Part shown: piece by piece, positions 16,014 to 24,532 of the stretch | How positions within the stretch are numbered: position 1 is the stretch's first letter | How the letters are laid out: each line of letters begins with the position of its first letter | Origin: Nocardia thailandica NBRC 100428 | GTDB lineage: Bacteria; Actinomycetota; Actinomycetes; Mycobacteriales; Mycobacteriaceae | Assembly: GCF_000308795.1 (NCBI RefSeq) | Contig: NZ_BAGK01000113.1 | Coordinates: 1 to 64,000, forward strand | Length of the DNA: 64,000 nucleotides | Reading direction: 5' to 3' | Made by a program: the position numbers and the translations under genes | The notes under the pieces: model-generated | Databases searched by the model: none | The model's input: the letters and a program-made list of their open reading frames with translations, nothing else | Told to the model about the DNA's origin: nothing

Positions 16014-17123
16014 TCAGTCGCAGCCCTCGAGGGTCGCGCCGGCCAGTTCGGCTACCACGTCGGCGATCTCGCCGCGCGACCGCAGCGCCCGCAGCTGCCG
16101 CTGGGCGCCGTTGCCGCGGGCGAGCGCGCGCTCGACCCCCTCGGCGACGAAATCGTGGTCGCCCGCCGCGCGCAGGGCGGGCTCGATCCGGTCGACGAGC
16201 TCGCTCAGCAGCGCGCGCTGCGGCACGACCCTGGCCTCGACGGGATGCAGCCCGTCGCCCTCGAGGGCCGAATGCGCGGCGTTCCAGTAGGCCGCGCGCA
16301 GGAACTCGCCCGGGACGGCGGGGCCGTGGTCGCCGTGCGCCACGGCACGCAGGCCCATCGCCACCGTGCCGCGGACCAGCACCGCCAGCAGCGCCGCCTC
16401 GTCGGCGGTGGCGGGCACGTCGGCGACGCGGATCTCCACCGTCGGGAAGGACTCCGAGGGTCGCACGTCCCAATAGACCATCTTGTTGTCCAGGATGCTG
16501 CCGCCCGCGCGCATCATCGCCACGATCGACTCGTACTCGGCGGCCGAGGTGAAGAACGGGGGCGGCCCGGCGCTGGGCCAGCGCCGCCACAGGATGCTGC
16601 GCCAGCTGGCGTAGCCGGTCTCGGCGCCCCGGTAGACCGCCGAATTGGCGGTGAGCGCGAGGAAGACCGGCAGCCAGGGGCGCACATGGTTGGCCACGAG
16701 CACCGCGGTCTCGCGGTCCGGGACACCCACGTGCACGTGGCAGCCGCACAGGCCCTGTTCGTGGGCGATCATGCCGAAGGTGTGGGCGATGCGCTGATAG
16801 CGCGGGGTGTCGGTGACCGGGTAGCCGTCGGGCACGGTCGGGGGGACCGCGACCGCCAGCAGCCGCGCGTCGTGCTCGGCCGCGCACGCCGCGACCGCGC
16901 GCCGCGAGCGGCGCAGTTCGGCGAGCAGGTCGCCGATCTCGGTGTGCACCTCGCTGCTCGTCTCGACCTGGCAGCTGGTCAGTTCGAGCTGCAGATCGAT
17001 ACCCGCGGCCTTCGCGGCGGCCGCGACCTCGGTGTTCTTCGGTGCCGGCGCACCGCTTTCGGGATCGGTCAGCAGGAACTCCTCTTCGACCCCGACCGTC
17101 GGCACCGCTGTGACCTCGCCCAT
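16014..17123 (-). CDS. Carboxylate-amine ligase, YbdK/GCS2 family
   Basis: A 369-residue glutamate-cysteine-ligase-type protein of the YbdK family, which couples a carboxylate (often glutamate) to an amine with ATP. The N-terminal TVGVEEEFLL, the middle GLCGCHVHVGVPDRE and the C-terminal TVEIRVADVPAT are the family's glutamate and ATP-site blocks. Length is the usual 360-375. In actinomycetes such proteins are often annotated as glutamate-cysteine ligase, but genuine gamma-glutamylcysteine activity cannot be assumed because mycothiol replaces glutathione there. Ergothioneine-type EgtA is another relative. The ATG at 17123 follows an AGGAGG-like site. Confidence 0.88.
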   Translation of the reverse strand: MGEVTAVPTVGVEEEFLLTDPESGAPAPKNTEVAAAAKAAGIDLQLELTSCQVETSSEVHTEIGDLLAELRRSRRAVAACAAEHDARLLAVAVPPTVPDGYPVTDTPRYQRIAHTFGMIAHEQGLCGCHVHVGVPDRETAVLVANHVRPWLPVFLALTANSAVYRGAETGYASWRSILWRRWPSAGPPPFFTSAAEYESIVAMMRAGGSILDNKMVYWDVRPSESFPTVEIRVADVPATADEAALLAVLVRGTVAMGLRAVAHGDHGPAVPGEFLRAAYWNAAHSALEGDGLHPVEARVVPQRALLSELVDRIEPALRAAGDHDFVAEGVERALARGNGAQRQLRALRSRGEIADVVAELAGATLEGCD

Positions 17124-17240
17124 CGACCCTCCTGCGCCGTCCCCGGTGTGGTCGGGCCGTACCCGCCGGTGGGCGCCCCAAACACGACACCGCTGTTTGG
17201 CCGCCCGCCTGGCGGTCATTCACCGCGCGAGGTGATCGAA

Positions 17241-17597
17241 GTGGTCGACGATGTCGAGAAGCGATGGACCGGCGGCCCCGCCGGGCGCGGGGCCACCCGC
17301 TACGGCGCGGCCGTGGTGGTGCTGGCCGTCGCCGTCTTCGCCGTCGTGACGGTGTGGGCGAGCCGTCGTGACGCCTGCGCCGGGGCGGACACCCTGCTCT
17401 GTGACACCCCCGCGCGCCTGACCGTCCTGATCGCCCCCTCGCTGATCCTGTTGCTCGGCGCCCTCGGCGCCTTCGCCCGCACGCTGATCGAATGGCGGCA
17501 CGACCGGCCGTGGCCGCCGTGGCAGGCCGCGGGCTGGTTCCTGTTCCTGCTCACCACGGCCTACGCGGCGATCGGCGGCGGCACCCTGGCCACCTGA
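17241..17597 (+). CDS. Small three-TM membrane protein, unknown
   Basis: A 118-residue membrane protein with three hydrophobic helices (about residues 22-45, 59-83 and 97-117) and a Cys pair in the first outside loop (DACAGADTLLCDTP). The latter could form a disulfide. A charged WRHDRPWPPWQ loop precedes the last helix. GTG 17241 is chosen because GAGGTGA lies 5 bases before it; GTG 17232 would add three residues. It is divergent from the carboxylate-amine ligase. No family assigned. Confidence 0.7.
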   Translation: MVDDVEKRWTGGPAGRGATRYGAAVVVLAVAVFAVVTVWASRRDACAGADTLLCDTPARLTVLIAPSLILLLGALGAFARTLIEWRHDRPWPPWQAAGWFLFLLTTAYAAIGGGTLAT

Positions 17598-17699
17598 CTG
17601 ACGGTGCGCACCGCCACCCAGGGGTGGGCACGGCACACCTTCGGGGGCGCGGGGTGAGACCTGCGGGCGCTTCCGGGCGGGCGCGGGCGCGGGAATAGT

Positions 17700-17716
17700 C
17701 ATAGCGGTCCACTATG
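17700..17716. promoter_or_regulatory. Operator-like dyad upstream of the FAAL/PKS operon
   Basis: The 17-bp element CATAGCGGTCCACTATG is a near-palindrome: arms CATAG/CTATG and inner GG/CC match, with mismatches at two symmetric pairs and the centre. It ends 26 bases before the acyl-AMP ligase ATG and sits just upstream of its GGAGG site (17730-17734), where a repressor could block transcription. A weak CCACCC/GGGTGG hairpin lies earlier in the same 17598-17742 spacer. Confidence 0.5.
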
Positions 17717-17742
17717 GCCGAACTTCTCCGGAGGCTCTCGCG

Positions 17743-19401
17743 ATGCAGCCCAGCTTTGTGCACCACGTCCGGCAGCAGGCGGCCGTCCACGAAGACGGGC
17801 GGTGCTTCATCCACCTGCGTGAGCGCGGGCGCGACCTCGTCGAGGAGCGGGTCGGCTTCGGGGAGCTGGATCGCGACGCGCGGGGAATCGCGGCGTGGCT
17901 CGCGGGGCGGGCGGAGGCCTCCGAGCCGGTGGTGCTGCTGTACCTGGACGGGATGGCGTTCCTGCGCGCCTTCCTCGGCTGCCTCTACGCCGGGGTGATC
18001 GCGGTGCCCGCGCCGCTGCCGCACGACGAGCGCAGCACGCGGCGGGTCGCCGGGATCGTCGCCGACTCGGGCGCCCGCCTGATCCTGACCACCGAGGACT
18101 TCCGGCCACTGGTCGCGGCCGCGACCGCCGCCACCGTCGTGGCGACCGACACCGGCCTCGGCGACCCCGAGGCGTGGCGCATGCCCGACATCGACACGGG
18201 GACCATCGCCTTCCTCCAGTACACCTCCGGCTCGACCGGCGCGCCCAAGGGCGTGGTCGTCACCCACGGCAACCTGCTGCACAACGAGGCCGCCATCGCC
18301 GCGCTGGGCATCGACGCCACCGCGACCGGGGTCTCCTGGATCCCGCACTTCCACGACATGGGCCTCATCGGGTCGCTGCTCGGCGCCCTCTACGTCGGCG
18401 CGAGCCTGGTCGTGATGTCGCCGACGACGTTCCTCAAACGGCCGGTGCGCTGGTTGCAGGCCATCGACCACTACCGCGCCCGGTTCACCTCCGCCCCGAA
18501 CTTCGCCTACGACCTCGTCGTGCGGCGCGTCACCGACGAGCAGCTCGCCGGGCTCGACCTGTCCTGCCTCGACATCGCCCTCTGCGGCGCCGAACCGATC
18601 CGCGCCGCCACGGTGGCGGCGGTCCGCGACCGGCTCGCCCCGGCGCGGCTGCGCCCGGAGGCGTTCCTGCCCGCCTACGGCCTGGCCGAGGCGACGCTGC
18701 TCGTCAGCGCCGCGCCGAGGGACGCGCTCCCCGTCGTCGCCACCGGGCCAGCGGGGACCCGGGTCGGCTGCGGGCGCGCGGCACGCGACCTCGAACTGCG
18801 CGTCGTCGACCCGGACACCCTGCGCGAGGCCGGCGACGGTGAGGTCGGCGAGATCTGGGTCCGCGGACGGAGCGTGGCCGCCGGGTACTGGAACCGCCCG
18901 CGGGAGACCCGCCACACCTTCGACGCGTACCTCGGCGCCGAAGGTCCCTTCCTGCGCACCGGCGACCTCGGCCTGCTGCGCGAGGGCGAACTGTTCGTCA
19001 CCGGCCGGCTCAAGGACCTGCTGATCGTCAACGGCCGCAACCTGTATCCGCAGGACGTCGAGGAGCTGGCCGAGCAGCTGCACCCCGCCCTCACCACCGG
19101 CGTCGCGGTGTCGGTCGACATCGGCGGCCGCGAACGGCTCGTCGTCATCCAGGGGGTGCGGACCGCTCTGCTCGGCGACGCGACGCCGGCGCGGCTGGCC
19201 GCGGCGATCAAGGGCGGCGTCGCCCGCGGGTTCGACGTGCCCGCGCCCAGCGTCGTGCTCGTGGAGAGCCGCGCGATCCACCGCACCACCAGCGGCAAGG
19301 TCCAGCGGGCCGCCATGCGCGCGGCCTTCCTCGACCACACGCTCACCGCCGTCCTGCACGAAGACCTCGAACCGGCGCTGAGCCGGACCCCGACCGCCTG
19401 A
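17743..19401 (+). CDS. Fatty acyl-AMP ligase (FAAL)
   Basis: A 552-residue adenylating enzyme of the FadD32/FAAL type. FAALs activate long-chain fatty acids as acyl-adenylates and pass them to an acyl carrier protein or PKS rather than to CoA. The ATP-binding A3 motif is LQYTSGSTGAPKG. The next block WIPHFHDMGLIGSLLGALYVG and FLKRPVRWLQAIDHYRARF are strongly FAAL-like. The hinge is FLRTGDLGLL, and the C-terminal SGKVQRAAMR region carries the catalytic Lys position. It is followed at once by a free ACP and a PKS, so it most likely loads the starter acyl chain. Chain length is unknown. Confidence 0.93.
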   Translation: MQPSFVHHVRQQAAVHEDGRCFIHLRERGRDLVEERVGFGELDRDARGIAAWLAGRAEASEPVVLLYLDGMAFLRAFLGCLYAGVIAVPAPLPHDERSTRRVAGIVADSGARLILTTEDFRPLVAAATAATVVATDTGLGDPEAWRMPDIDTGTIAFLQYTSGSTGAPKGVVVTHGNLLHNEAAIAALGIDATATGVSWIPHFHDMGLIGSLLGALYVGASLVVMSPTTFLKRPVRWLQAIDHYRARFTSAPNFAYDLVVRRVTDEQLAGLDLSCLDIALCGAEPIRAATVAAVRDRLAPARLRPEAFLPAYGLAEATLLVSAAPRDALPVVATGPAGTRVGCGRAARDLELRVVDPDTLREAGDGEVGEIWVRGRSVAAGYWNRPRETRHTFDAYLGAEGPFLRTGDLGLLREGELFVTGRLKDLLIVNGRNLYPQDVEELAEQLHPALTTGVAVSVDIGGRERLVVIQGVRTALLGDATPARLAAAIKGGVARGFDVPAPSVVLVESRAIHRTTSGKVQRAAMRAAFLDHTLTAVLHEDLEPALSRTPTA

Positions 19402-19419
19402 CCCGCCAGGAGCCCCGCC

Positions 19420-19686
19420 ATGTTCGCCGCCCTCAGCACCACACCGCCCGCGATCCGGGACTGGCTCGTCGACCGCGTCGCCGACTACACCGATCGCGCA
19501 CCGCACCAGGTCGATCCGGCCGTCCCGCTCGCCGAACTCGGCATGGACTCGGTCTCGGCGGTGTCGCTGTGCGGGGAGATCGAGGACCGCTGGTGCCTCG
19601 ACGTCGACCCCACTCTCGTCTTCGACCACCCGACGATCGACGCCATCGCGGCGTACCTGGCCGGCGAGACGGCGGTGGCCGCATGA
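19420..19686 (+). CDS. Acyl carrier protein
   Basis: An 88-residue phosphopantetheine-binding protein. The attachment Ser is S44 in ELGMDSVSAVSL, followed by helices typical of PKS-type carrier proteins (EDRWCLDVDPTLVFDHPTIDAIAAYL). It starts 18 bases after the acyl-AMP ligase stop and its TGA overlaps the PKS ATG (ATGA). Inferred role: accept the fatty acyl chain from the FAAL and present it to the ketosynthase. Confidence 0.92.
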   Translation: MFAALSTTPPAIRDWLVDRVADYTDRAPHQVDPAVPLAELGMDSVSAVSLCGEIEDRWCLDVDPTLVFDHPTIDAIAAYLAGETAVAA

Positions 19687-22600
19687 CCGACATCGCCGTC
19701 GTCGGCCTGGACTGCCGCTTCCCGCAGGCGCCCGACCCGGCGGCATTCTGGCGGATGCTGCTCGACGGCGGCGACGCCATCACCGAGGTCCCCGCGAACC
19801 GCTGGAACGCCGACGACTTCCACGACCCCGCAGGTGCCCCCGGCACGATCAACACCCGCCAGGGCGGGTTCCTCGCCGACGCCGACGCCTTCGACCACCA
19901 CTTCTTCGGCATCACCGCGGCCGAGGCCGAGGCCATGGATCCCCAGCAGCGCCTGCTCCTGCAGTCGACGTGGCGGGCCTTCGAGGACGCCACCCTCGAC
20001 CCGCGGGCCCAATCCGGTTCGCGCACCGGCGTCTTCGTCGGGGTGATGGCCAACGAGTGGGCCAACCTGCAGATGCGCGACTACGCCGCGATCACCCCGC
20101 AGCACGGCTCGGGCAACGGCTACTTCATGACCGCCAACCGGCTCTCCTACCAGTTCGACCTGACCGGGCCGAGCATCGCGGTCGACACAGCCTGCTCCTC
20201 GTCGCTGGTGGCGGTCCACCTGGCCTGCGCGGCGCTGGCGGCGGGGGACTGCGAGCAGGCGGTCGCGGGCGGGGTGAACCTGGTCCTCACCCCGGCCGTC
20301 GGCGTGTTCTACACCCAGGCGGGTCTGTCCGCGCCGGACGCGCGGTGCAAGCCGTTCAGCGGCGACGCCGACGGCATCGTGCGCGGCGAAGGAGTCGCGG
20401 TGCTCGTGCTGCGGCGGCTGGCGGACGCGCGCGCGGCGGGCCTGCCGGTCTACGCGGTGATCAAGGGCAGCGCGGTCAACTCCGACGGGCGCAGCAACGG
20501 CATCACCGCCCCGAACCGCTGGGCCCAGCAGGCGGTCGTCGAGGAGGCCTACCGCCGGGCCGGGGTGCGCGCGGCCGACGTCGACTTCCTGGAGGCGCAC
20601 GGCACCGGGACGGTGCTCGGGGACATGATCGAGGTGAAGGCGCTGGGCGCGCTGCACGGGACCGGCCGGGCGCGCCCGTGCGGCATCGGTTCGGTCAAAG
20701 GCAATCTCGGGCACACCGAGGGGGCGGCCGGGGTCGCGGGCCTGGTGAAGACGGTGCTGGCCCTGCATCACGGCGTGGTGCCCGCCTCGCGCTTCGCCGA
20801 GCGGGAGAATCCGCGGCTGCGGCTCGACCGGCACGGGCTGCGGCTGCTCGCCGACCCGCTGCGCCTGGACGGGCCCTCGACGGCCGGGGTGAGCAGTTTC
20901 GGGCTCGGCGGCACCAACGTGCACATGGTCGTCGCCGGCGTGGCACGGGCCGAGGAGCCCGGCGCGCCGGGCGGCGGGGTGCTCACCGTGTCCGCCGACA
21001 CCGAGGACGCGCTGCGGCGCAACGCGATCCGGCTGGCCGACGCGGTGGCCGCCTGCGACGGCGACCGCTTCGCGCAGCTGTGCTGGACGAGCAACCGGGT
21101 CAAGTCCTCGGGGCGGATCCGGCTGGCCGTGACGGCGCGTGACCGTGGCGAGGCGATCGAGGGGTTGCGGTCCGGGACCGGTGCCGGGCTCGCGCGGGGG
21201 CTGCGGGTCGGGTGGATGTTCACCGGGCAGGGGTCGCAGTACACCGGGATGGGGCGGGCGCCGCACGCGGGCAGTCCCGCGTTCCGCCGCGCGCTGGCCG
21301 CCGTCGACGCCGCCATGGCCGATCCGCTCGGCGATTCGGTCGCGCGCCTGCTGCTCGACGAGCGCGCCGAGGTGGACGGCACGGGCATCGCCCAGCCGGC
21401 CATCTTCGCCCTCGAGTACGCCCTGGCCCGGTCCCTGGCCGACAGCGGCGTCCGTCCGGCGTGGCTGATCGGCCACAGCGTCGGCGAGTTCGCCGCGGCG
21501 GTGGTGGCGGGCGTACTGGACCTCGCCGACGCGTGTGCCCTGGTCGCGGCCCGGGGCAGGCTCATGCAGGCGCTGCCGTCCGGCGGGGCGATGCTGGCGG
21601 TGCGCGCCGGGCTCGCACAGGTCGCCGATCTGCTCGACGGCGCGCCTGCGGTGGCGGTGGCCGCGGTCAACGGGCCGGGCGAGCTCGTGCTCTCCGGAGC
21701 GGCCGGTGCGCTGGCCGCGATCCGAACCGCCCTCGCCGCGCGCGGGGTGGCCGCCGAGCCGCTGGCCGTGTCGCACGCCTTCCACAGCCCGCTGATGGCG
21801 CCGATGCTGGCCGAGTTCGAGACGGTCGCGCGCGCCCGCACCTACCGGCCCGCGACCGTGCCGGTCTATTCCACCGTGCGCGGCCGCCTGCTCGGCGCGG
21901 ACGAGCCGATGGACGCGGCCTACTGGGTCGAACACGTCCGCGCCACCGTGCGTTTCGGCGAGGCGCTCGCCGCCGCGCTCGACACCGACCCGACCCATCT
22001 GGTCGAGATAGGCCCCCGCCGCGTGCTCACCGGCCTCGCCCGCCGCCTCGACCCCAGCCGCGACATCCCCTGTCTGGCACCCCTACCCGGCCCGGACGCC
22101 ACCGGCACCGAGCAGGCGGCCACCGTCGCCGCGCTCTACCGCGACGGTCTCGATCCCGCCTGGGACGCCCTCTACGAACCCCGGCAGCGGGTTCGCCGTC
22201 GCCTGCCCGCCTACGAGTTCTCCCGGGACGACCGGTTCTGGATCGAACCGCCCGCGCCCACCCCGGAACCGACCCGGCCCACCACGATCCCGGCAACCCA
22301 GGACACGACGATGGAACACCTGATCGCGCTCTTCCGTGAGCAGAACGCGGTGCTGGCGACCGCGCTGGGCGCGCCGCCCGCGCCCGCGGCGCCCGCCGCC
22401 GAACCCCCGCCCGCCGCGGACATCGTGCGCGCCGAACTGTCGCGGGTCAGCGGCTATCCCGCCGAACGCCTGCGCGAGGAGCAGACGCTGCGCGCGGATC
22501 TGGGCCTCGACTCGCTCATGCAGACCGACCTGTTCGGCGCCCTCGCCCGCCGGCTGCCGGGCGCCGTCCTCGATCCCGCGGTGGTGACCGAGTCGACCAC

Positions 22601-24014
22601 CCTGGGCGATCTGGTCGCCCACTGCGGCACGCGCGCGGCGGCCGAACCGGTGCCCGCGCGGCCGGATCCGGTCGCGCAGCAAGAAGCTCCGCCCGTCGCG
22701 GTCACCCCCGAATACCGGATCGCCGACTTCGCCGAGGTGCGCGCGCTCGCCGACCGGCTCGCGGGCGCCGAGGCGCTCGGCCTGGCCAACCCCTACTTCC
22801 TGGTCAACGACGGGATCACCCGCGACACCGTCCGCATCGACGGCACGGAGGTCGTGAACTTCGCCGGCTACAACTACCTGGGCCTGTCCGGCGACGCGGC
22901 GGTGGTGACGGCGGTGCGGGACGCGGTCGACCGCTACGGCAGCTCGGTCTCGGCGAGCCGGGTGCTGTCGGGAGAGAAGCCGGTGCACGGCGAGCTCGAG
23001 GCCGAGCTCGCCGCGCTGCTCGGCACCGAGGACGCCATGGCCCTGGTCGGCGGTCACTCCACCAACGTGACGGTCGTCGGCCACCTGGTCGGCCCGCAGG
23101 ACCTGGTGATCCACGACAGCCTGGCCCACGACAGCATCCTGCAGGGCTGCGCGCTGTCCGGGGCGACCCGCAGGCCCTTCCCGCACAACGACATCGCCGC
23201 CCTCGACACCCTGCTGGCCGAGATGCGCCACCGCTACCGCCGCGTGCTGATCCTCATCGAGGGCGTCTACAGCCAGGACGGCGACATCCCCGATCTGCCC
23301 GCCGTGATCGCGGTCAAGAAGAAGCACCGGGCCATGCTGATGATCGACGAGGCGCACAGCGTCGGCGTGCTCGGCGCCACGGGCGGCGGCATCGGCGAGC
23401 ACTTCGGCGTCGACCGCGGTGACGTCGAGCTGTGGTCCGGGACGCTGTCCAAGGCGCTGGCCGGGTGCGGGGGATACGTGGCGGGCAGCGCGGAACTGAT
23501 CCGCTTCCTGAAGTACACCACCCCCGGTTTCGTCTACAGCGTCGGCATGACCCCCATGAACGCCGCCGCCTCCGCCGCCGCGATCCGCCGGCTGCGCACC
23601 GACCCCGCGCTCCTCGCGCGGTTGCGGCGCAACAGCGCGCTGTTCCTCGGGCTGGCCCGCGAGGCGGGCATCGACACCGGCGACAGCGAGGGCACGCCCA
23701 TCGTGCCCTGCCTCGTCGGCGACTCGATGAAGACGCTGCGCCTGTCGAATGCCCTGCTGCGCCGTGGGATCAACGTCAACCCCATCCTGTACCCGGCCGT
23801 CCCGGAGGACCTGGCCCGGCTGCGGTTCTTCGTGACCGCCTGCCACACCGAGGAACAGATCCGCGACACCGTGAAGATCCTCGCCGAGGAACTGTCCCGG
23901 GTCGCGGCCGAGGCGCCCCAGGATCCCGGCCCACGGCCCCGTCGTGCGCCTCGCGGTCACCGACCGCCCGCGGACGCGGTCGCGGCGCGCAGCGCCGCCC
24001 AGCTCGGTGCGTGA
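19683..24014 (+). CDS. Hybrid KS-AT-ACP polyketide synthase with C-terminal alpha-oxoamine synthase
   Basis: A 1443-residue megasynthase. KS (residues 1-425) has the full triad: C171 (VDTACSSS), H306 (EAHGTG), H344 (GNLGHTEG). AT (about 510-830) has S599 in GHSVGE and H701 in HAFHS, the malonyl-type signature. ACP (about 912-980) has S944 in LGLDSLM. There are no KR, DH or ER domains. The C-terminal 430 residues are a fold-type I PLP enzyme of the AONS/serine palmitoyltransferase family: FAGYNYLGLS, D1222 and H1225 in DEAHS, and the PLP lysine K1257 in SGTLSKALAG. Predicted chemistry: one malonyl extension of a FAAL-supplied chain, then decarboxylative condensation with an amino acid to release an alpha-amino-ketone. 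The stop overlaps the convergent epimerase gene. Confidence 0.93.
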   Translation: MTDIAVVGLDCRFPQAPDPAAFWRMLLDGGDAITEVPANRWNADDFHDPAGAPGTINTRQGGFLADADAFDHHFFGITAAEAEAMDPQQRLLLQSTWRAFEDATLDPRAQSGSRTGVFVGVMANEWANLQMRDYAAITPQHGSGNGYFMTANRLSYQFDLTGPSIAVDTACSSSLVAVHLACAALAAGDCEQAVAGGVNLVLTPAVGVFYTQAGLSAPDARCKPFSGDADGIVRGEGVAVLVLRRLADARAAGLPVYAVIKGSAVNSDGRSNGITAPNRWAQQAVVEEAYRRAGVRAADVDFLEAHGTGTVLGDMIEVKALGALHGTGRARPCGIGSVKGNLGHTEGAAGVAGLVKTVLALHHGVVPASRFAERENPRLRLDRHGLRLLADPLRLDGPSTAGVSSFGLGGTNVHMVVAGVARAEEPGAPGGGVLTVSADTEDALRRNAIRLADAVAACDGDRFAQLCWTSNRVKSSGRIRLAVTARDRGEAIEGLRSGTGAGLARGLRVGWMFTGQGSQYTGMGRAPHAGSPAFRRALAAVDAAMADPLGDSVARLLLDERAEVDGTGIAQPAIFALEYALARSLADSGVRPAWLIGHSVGEFAAAVVAGVLDLADACALVAARGRLMQALPSGGAMLAVRAGLAQVADLLDGAPAVAVAAVNGPGELVLSGAAGALAAIRTALAARGVAAEPLAVSHAFHSPLMAPMLAEFETVARARTYRPATVPVYSTVRGRLLGADEPMDAAYWVEHVRATVRFGEALAAALDTDPTHLVEIGPRRVLTGLARRLDPSRDIPCLAPLPGPDATGTEQAATVAALYRDGLDPAWDALYEPRQRVRRRLPAYEFSRDDRFWIEPPAPTPEPTRPTTIPATQDTTMEHLIALFREQNAVLATALGAPPAPAAPAAEPPPAADIVRAELSRVSGYPAERLREEQTLRADLGLDSLMQTDLFGALARRLPGAVLDPAVVTESTTLGDLVAHCGTRAAAEPVPARPDPVAQQEAPPVAVTPEYRIADFAEVRALADRLAGAEALGLANPYFLVNDGITRDTVRIDGTEVVNFAGYNYLGLSGDAAVVTAVRDAVDRYGSSVSASRVLSGEKPVHGELEAELAALLGTEDAMALVGGHSTNVTVVGHLVGPQDLVIHDSLAHDSILQGCALSGATRRPFPHNDIAALDTLLAEMRHRYRRVLILIEGVYSQDGDIPDLPAVIAVKKKHRAMLMIDEAHSVGVLGATGGGIGEHFGVDRGDVELWSGTLSKALAGCGGYVAGSAELIRFLKYTTPGFVYSVGMTPMNAAASAAAIRRLRTDPALLARLRRNSALFLGLAREAGIDTGDSEGTPIVPCLVGDSMKTLRLSNALLRRGINVNPILYPAVPEDLARLRFFVTACHTEEQIRDTVKILAEELSRVAAEAPQDPGPRPRRAPRGHRPPADAVAARSAAQLGA

Positions 24015-24532
24015 CGATCCCGCTCGGAGACGACCGTCACCGGTCGCGGCCAGGCGATGGCCAGGTCGGGGTCGTCGTAGGCGACGGCGATGTCCTCGGC
24101 GGGGTCGTGCGGGCGGTCAATGCGGTAGCACACGTCGGCGCGGGCGGTGAGAACCTGGAAGCCGTGCAGGAAGCCGGGCGGCACGTAGAGGTGATGGAAG
24201 TTCTCGTCGTCGAGGACGAAGGTCTGGCTGTCGCCGAAGGTCGGTGAATCGGGGCGGATGTCGACCAGGACGTCGAACACCGCGCCGGAGGCACACCGCA
24301 CGAGTTTGGCCTCGCCGCGACCGGACCGTCCGTGCAGACCGCGGACCACGCCGCGCCGGGACCGCGACTGGGAGTCCTGGGTGAAGGCGGCGGACGCGCC
24401 CGCGCCGAGGTGCTCGTCGAACACGACGGTGTCGAACGTCCGGGTGAACAGGCCGCGTTCGTCGTGGGCGGGGCGGGGAATGATCAGGTACACCCCGGCC
24501 AGCCGGGTCGGTTCGACGCGCAGGGTGCTCAC
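23957..24532 (-). CDS. dTDP-4-dehydrorhamnose 3,5-epimerase-like (RmlC) protein
   Basis: A 191-residue cupin of the RmlC family, which epimerises dTDP- or CDP-4-keto-6-deoxysugars at C3 and/or C5. The family blocks are RGLFTRTFD, the RGVVRGLHG active-site His motif, KLVRCASGAVFDVLVDIR, SPTFG and VPPGFLHGFQVL. It is the last gene of the minus-strand polysaccharide operon; its GTG overlaps the preceding glycosyltransferase stop (GTGA). The 3' end overlaps the convergent PKS gene by 58 bases. Because the locus has RfbF but no evident RmlA/RmlB, the actual nucleotide sugar may be CDP-linked. Confidence 0.87.
   Translation of the reverse strand: MSTLRVEPTRLAGVYLIIPRPAHDERGLFTRTFDTVVFDEHLGAGASAAFTQDSQSRSRRGVVRGLHGRSGRGEAKLVRCASGAVFDVLVDIRPDSPTFGDSQTFVLDDENFHHLYVPPGFLHGFQVLTARADVCYRIDRPHDPAEDIAVAYDDPDLAIAWPRPVTVVSERDRHAPSWAALRAATASAGGR

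Noticed and set aside
16014..17123. Calling the YbdK-family gene a true glutamate-cysteine ligase
   Set aside because: Actinomycetes use mycothiol, and YbdK-type relatives often have other amine substrates; only the family level is supported.
17598..17640. CCACCC/GGGTGG hairpin as a firm terminator after the small membrane protein gene
   Set aside because: Arms are only 6 bp with almost no loop and no T-tract; too weak to list as a terminator.
19485..21998. An 837-codon minus-strand open frame under the PKS gene
   Set aside because: Antisense shadow of the ketosynthase and acyltransferase coding sequence; its translation has no domain and a composition typical of antisense high-GC frames.
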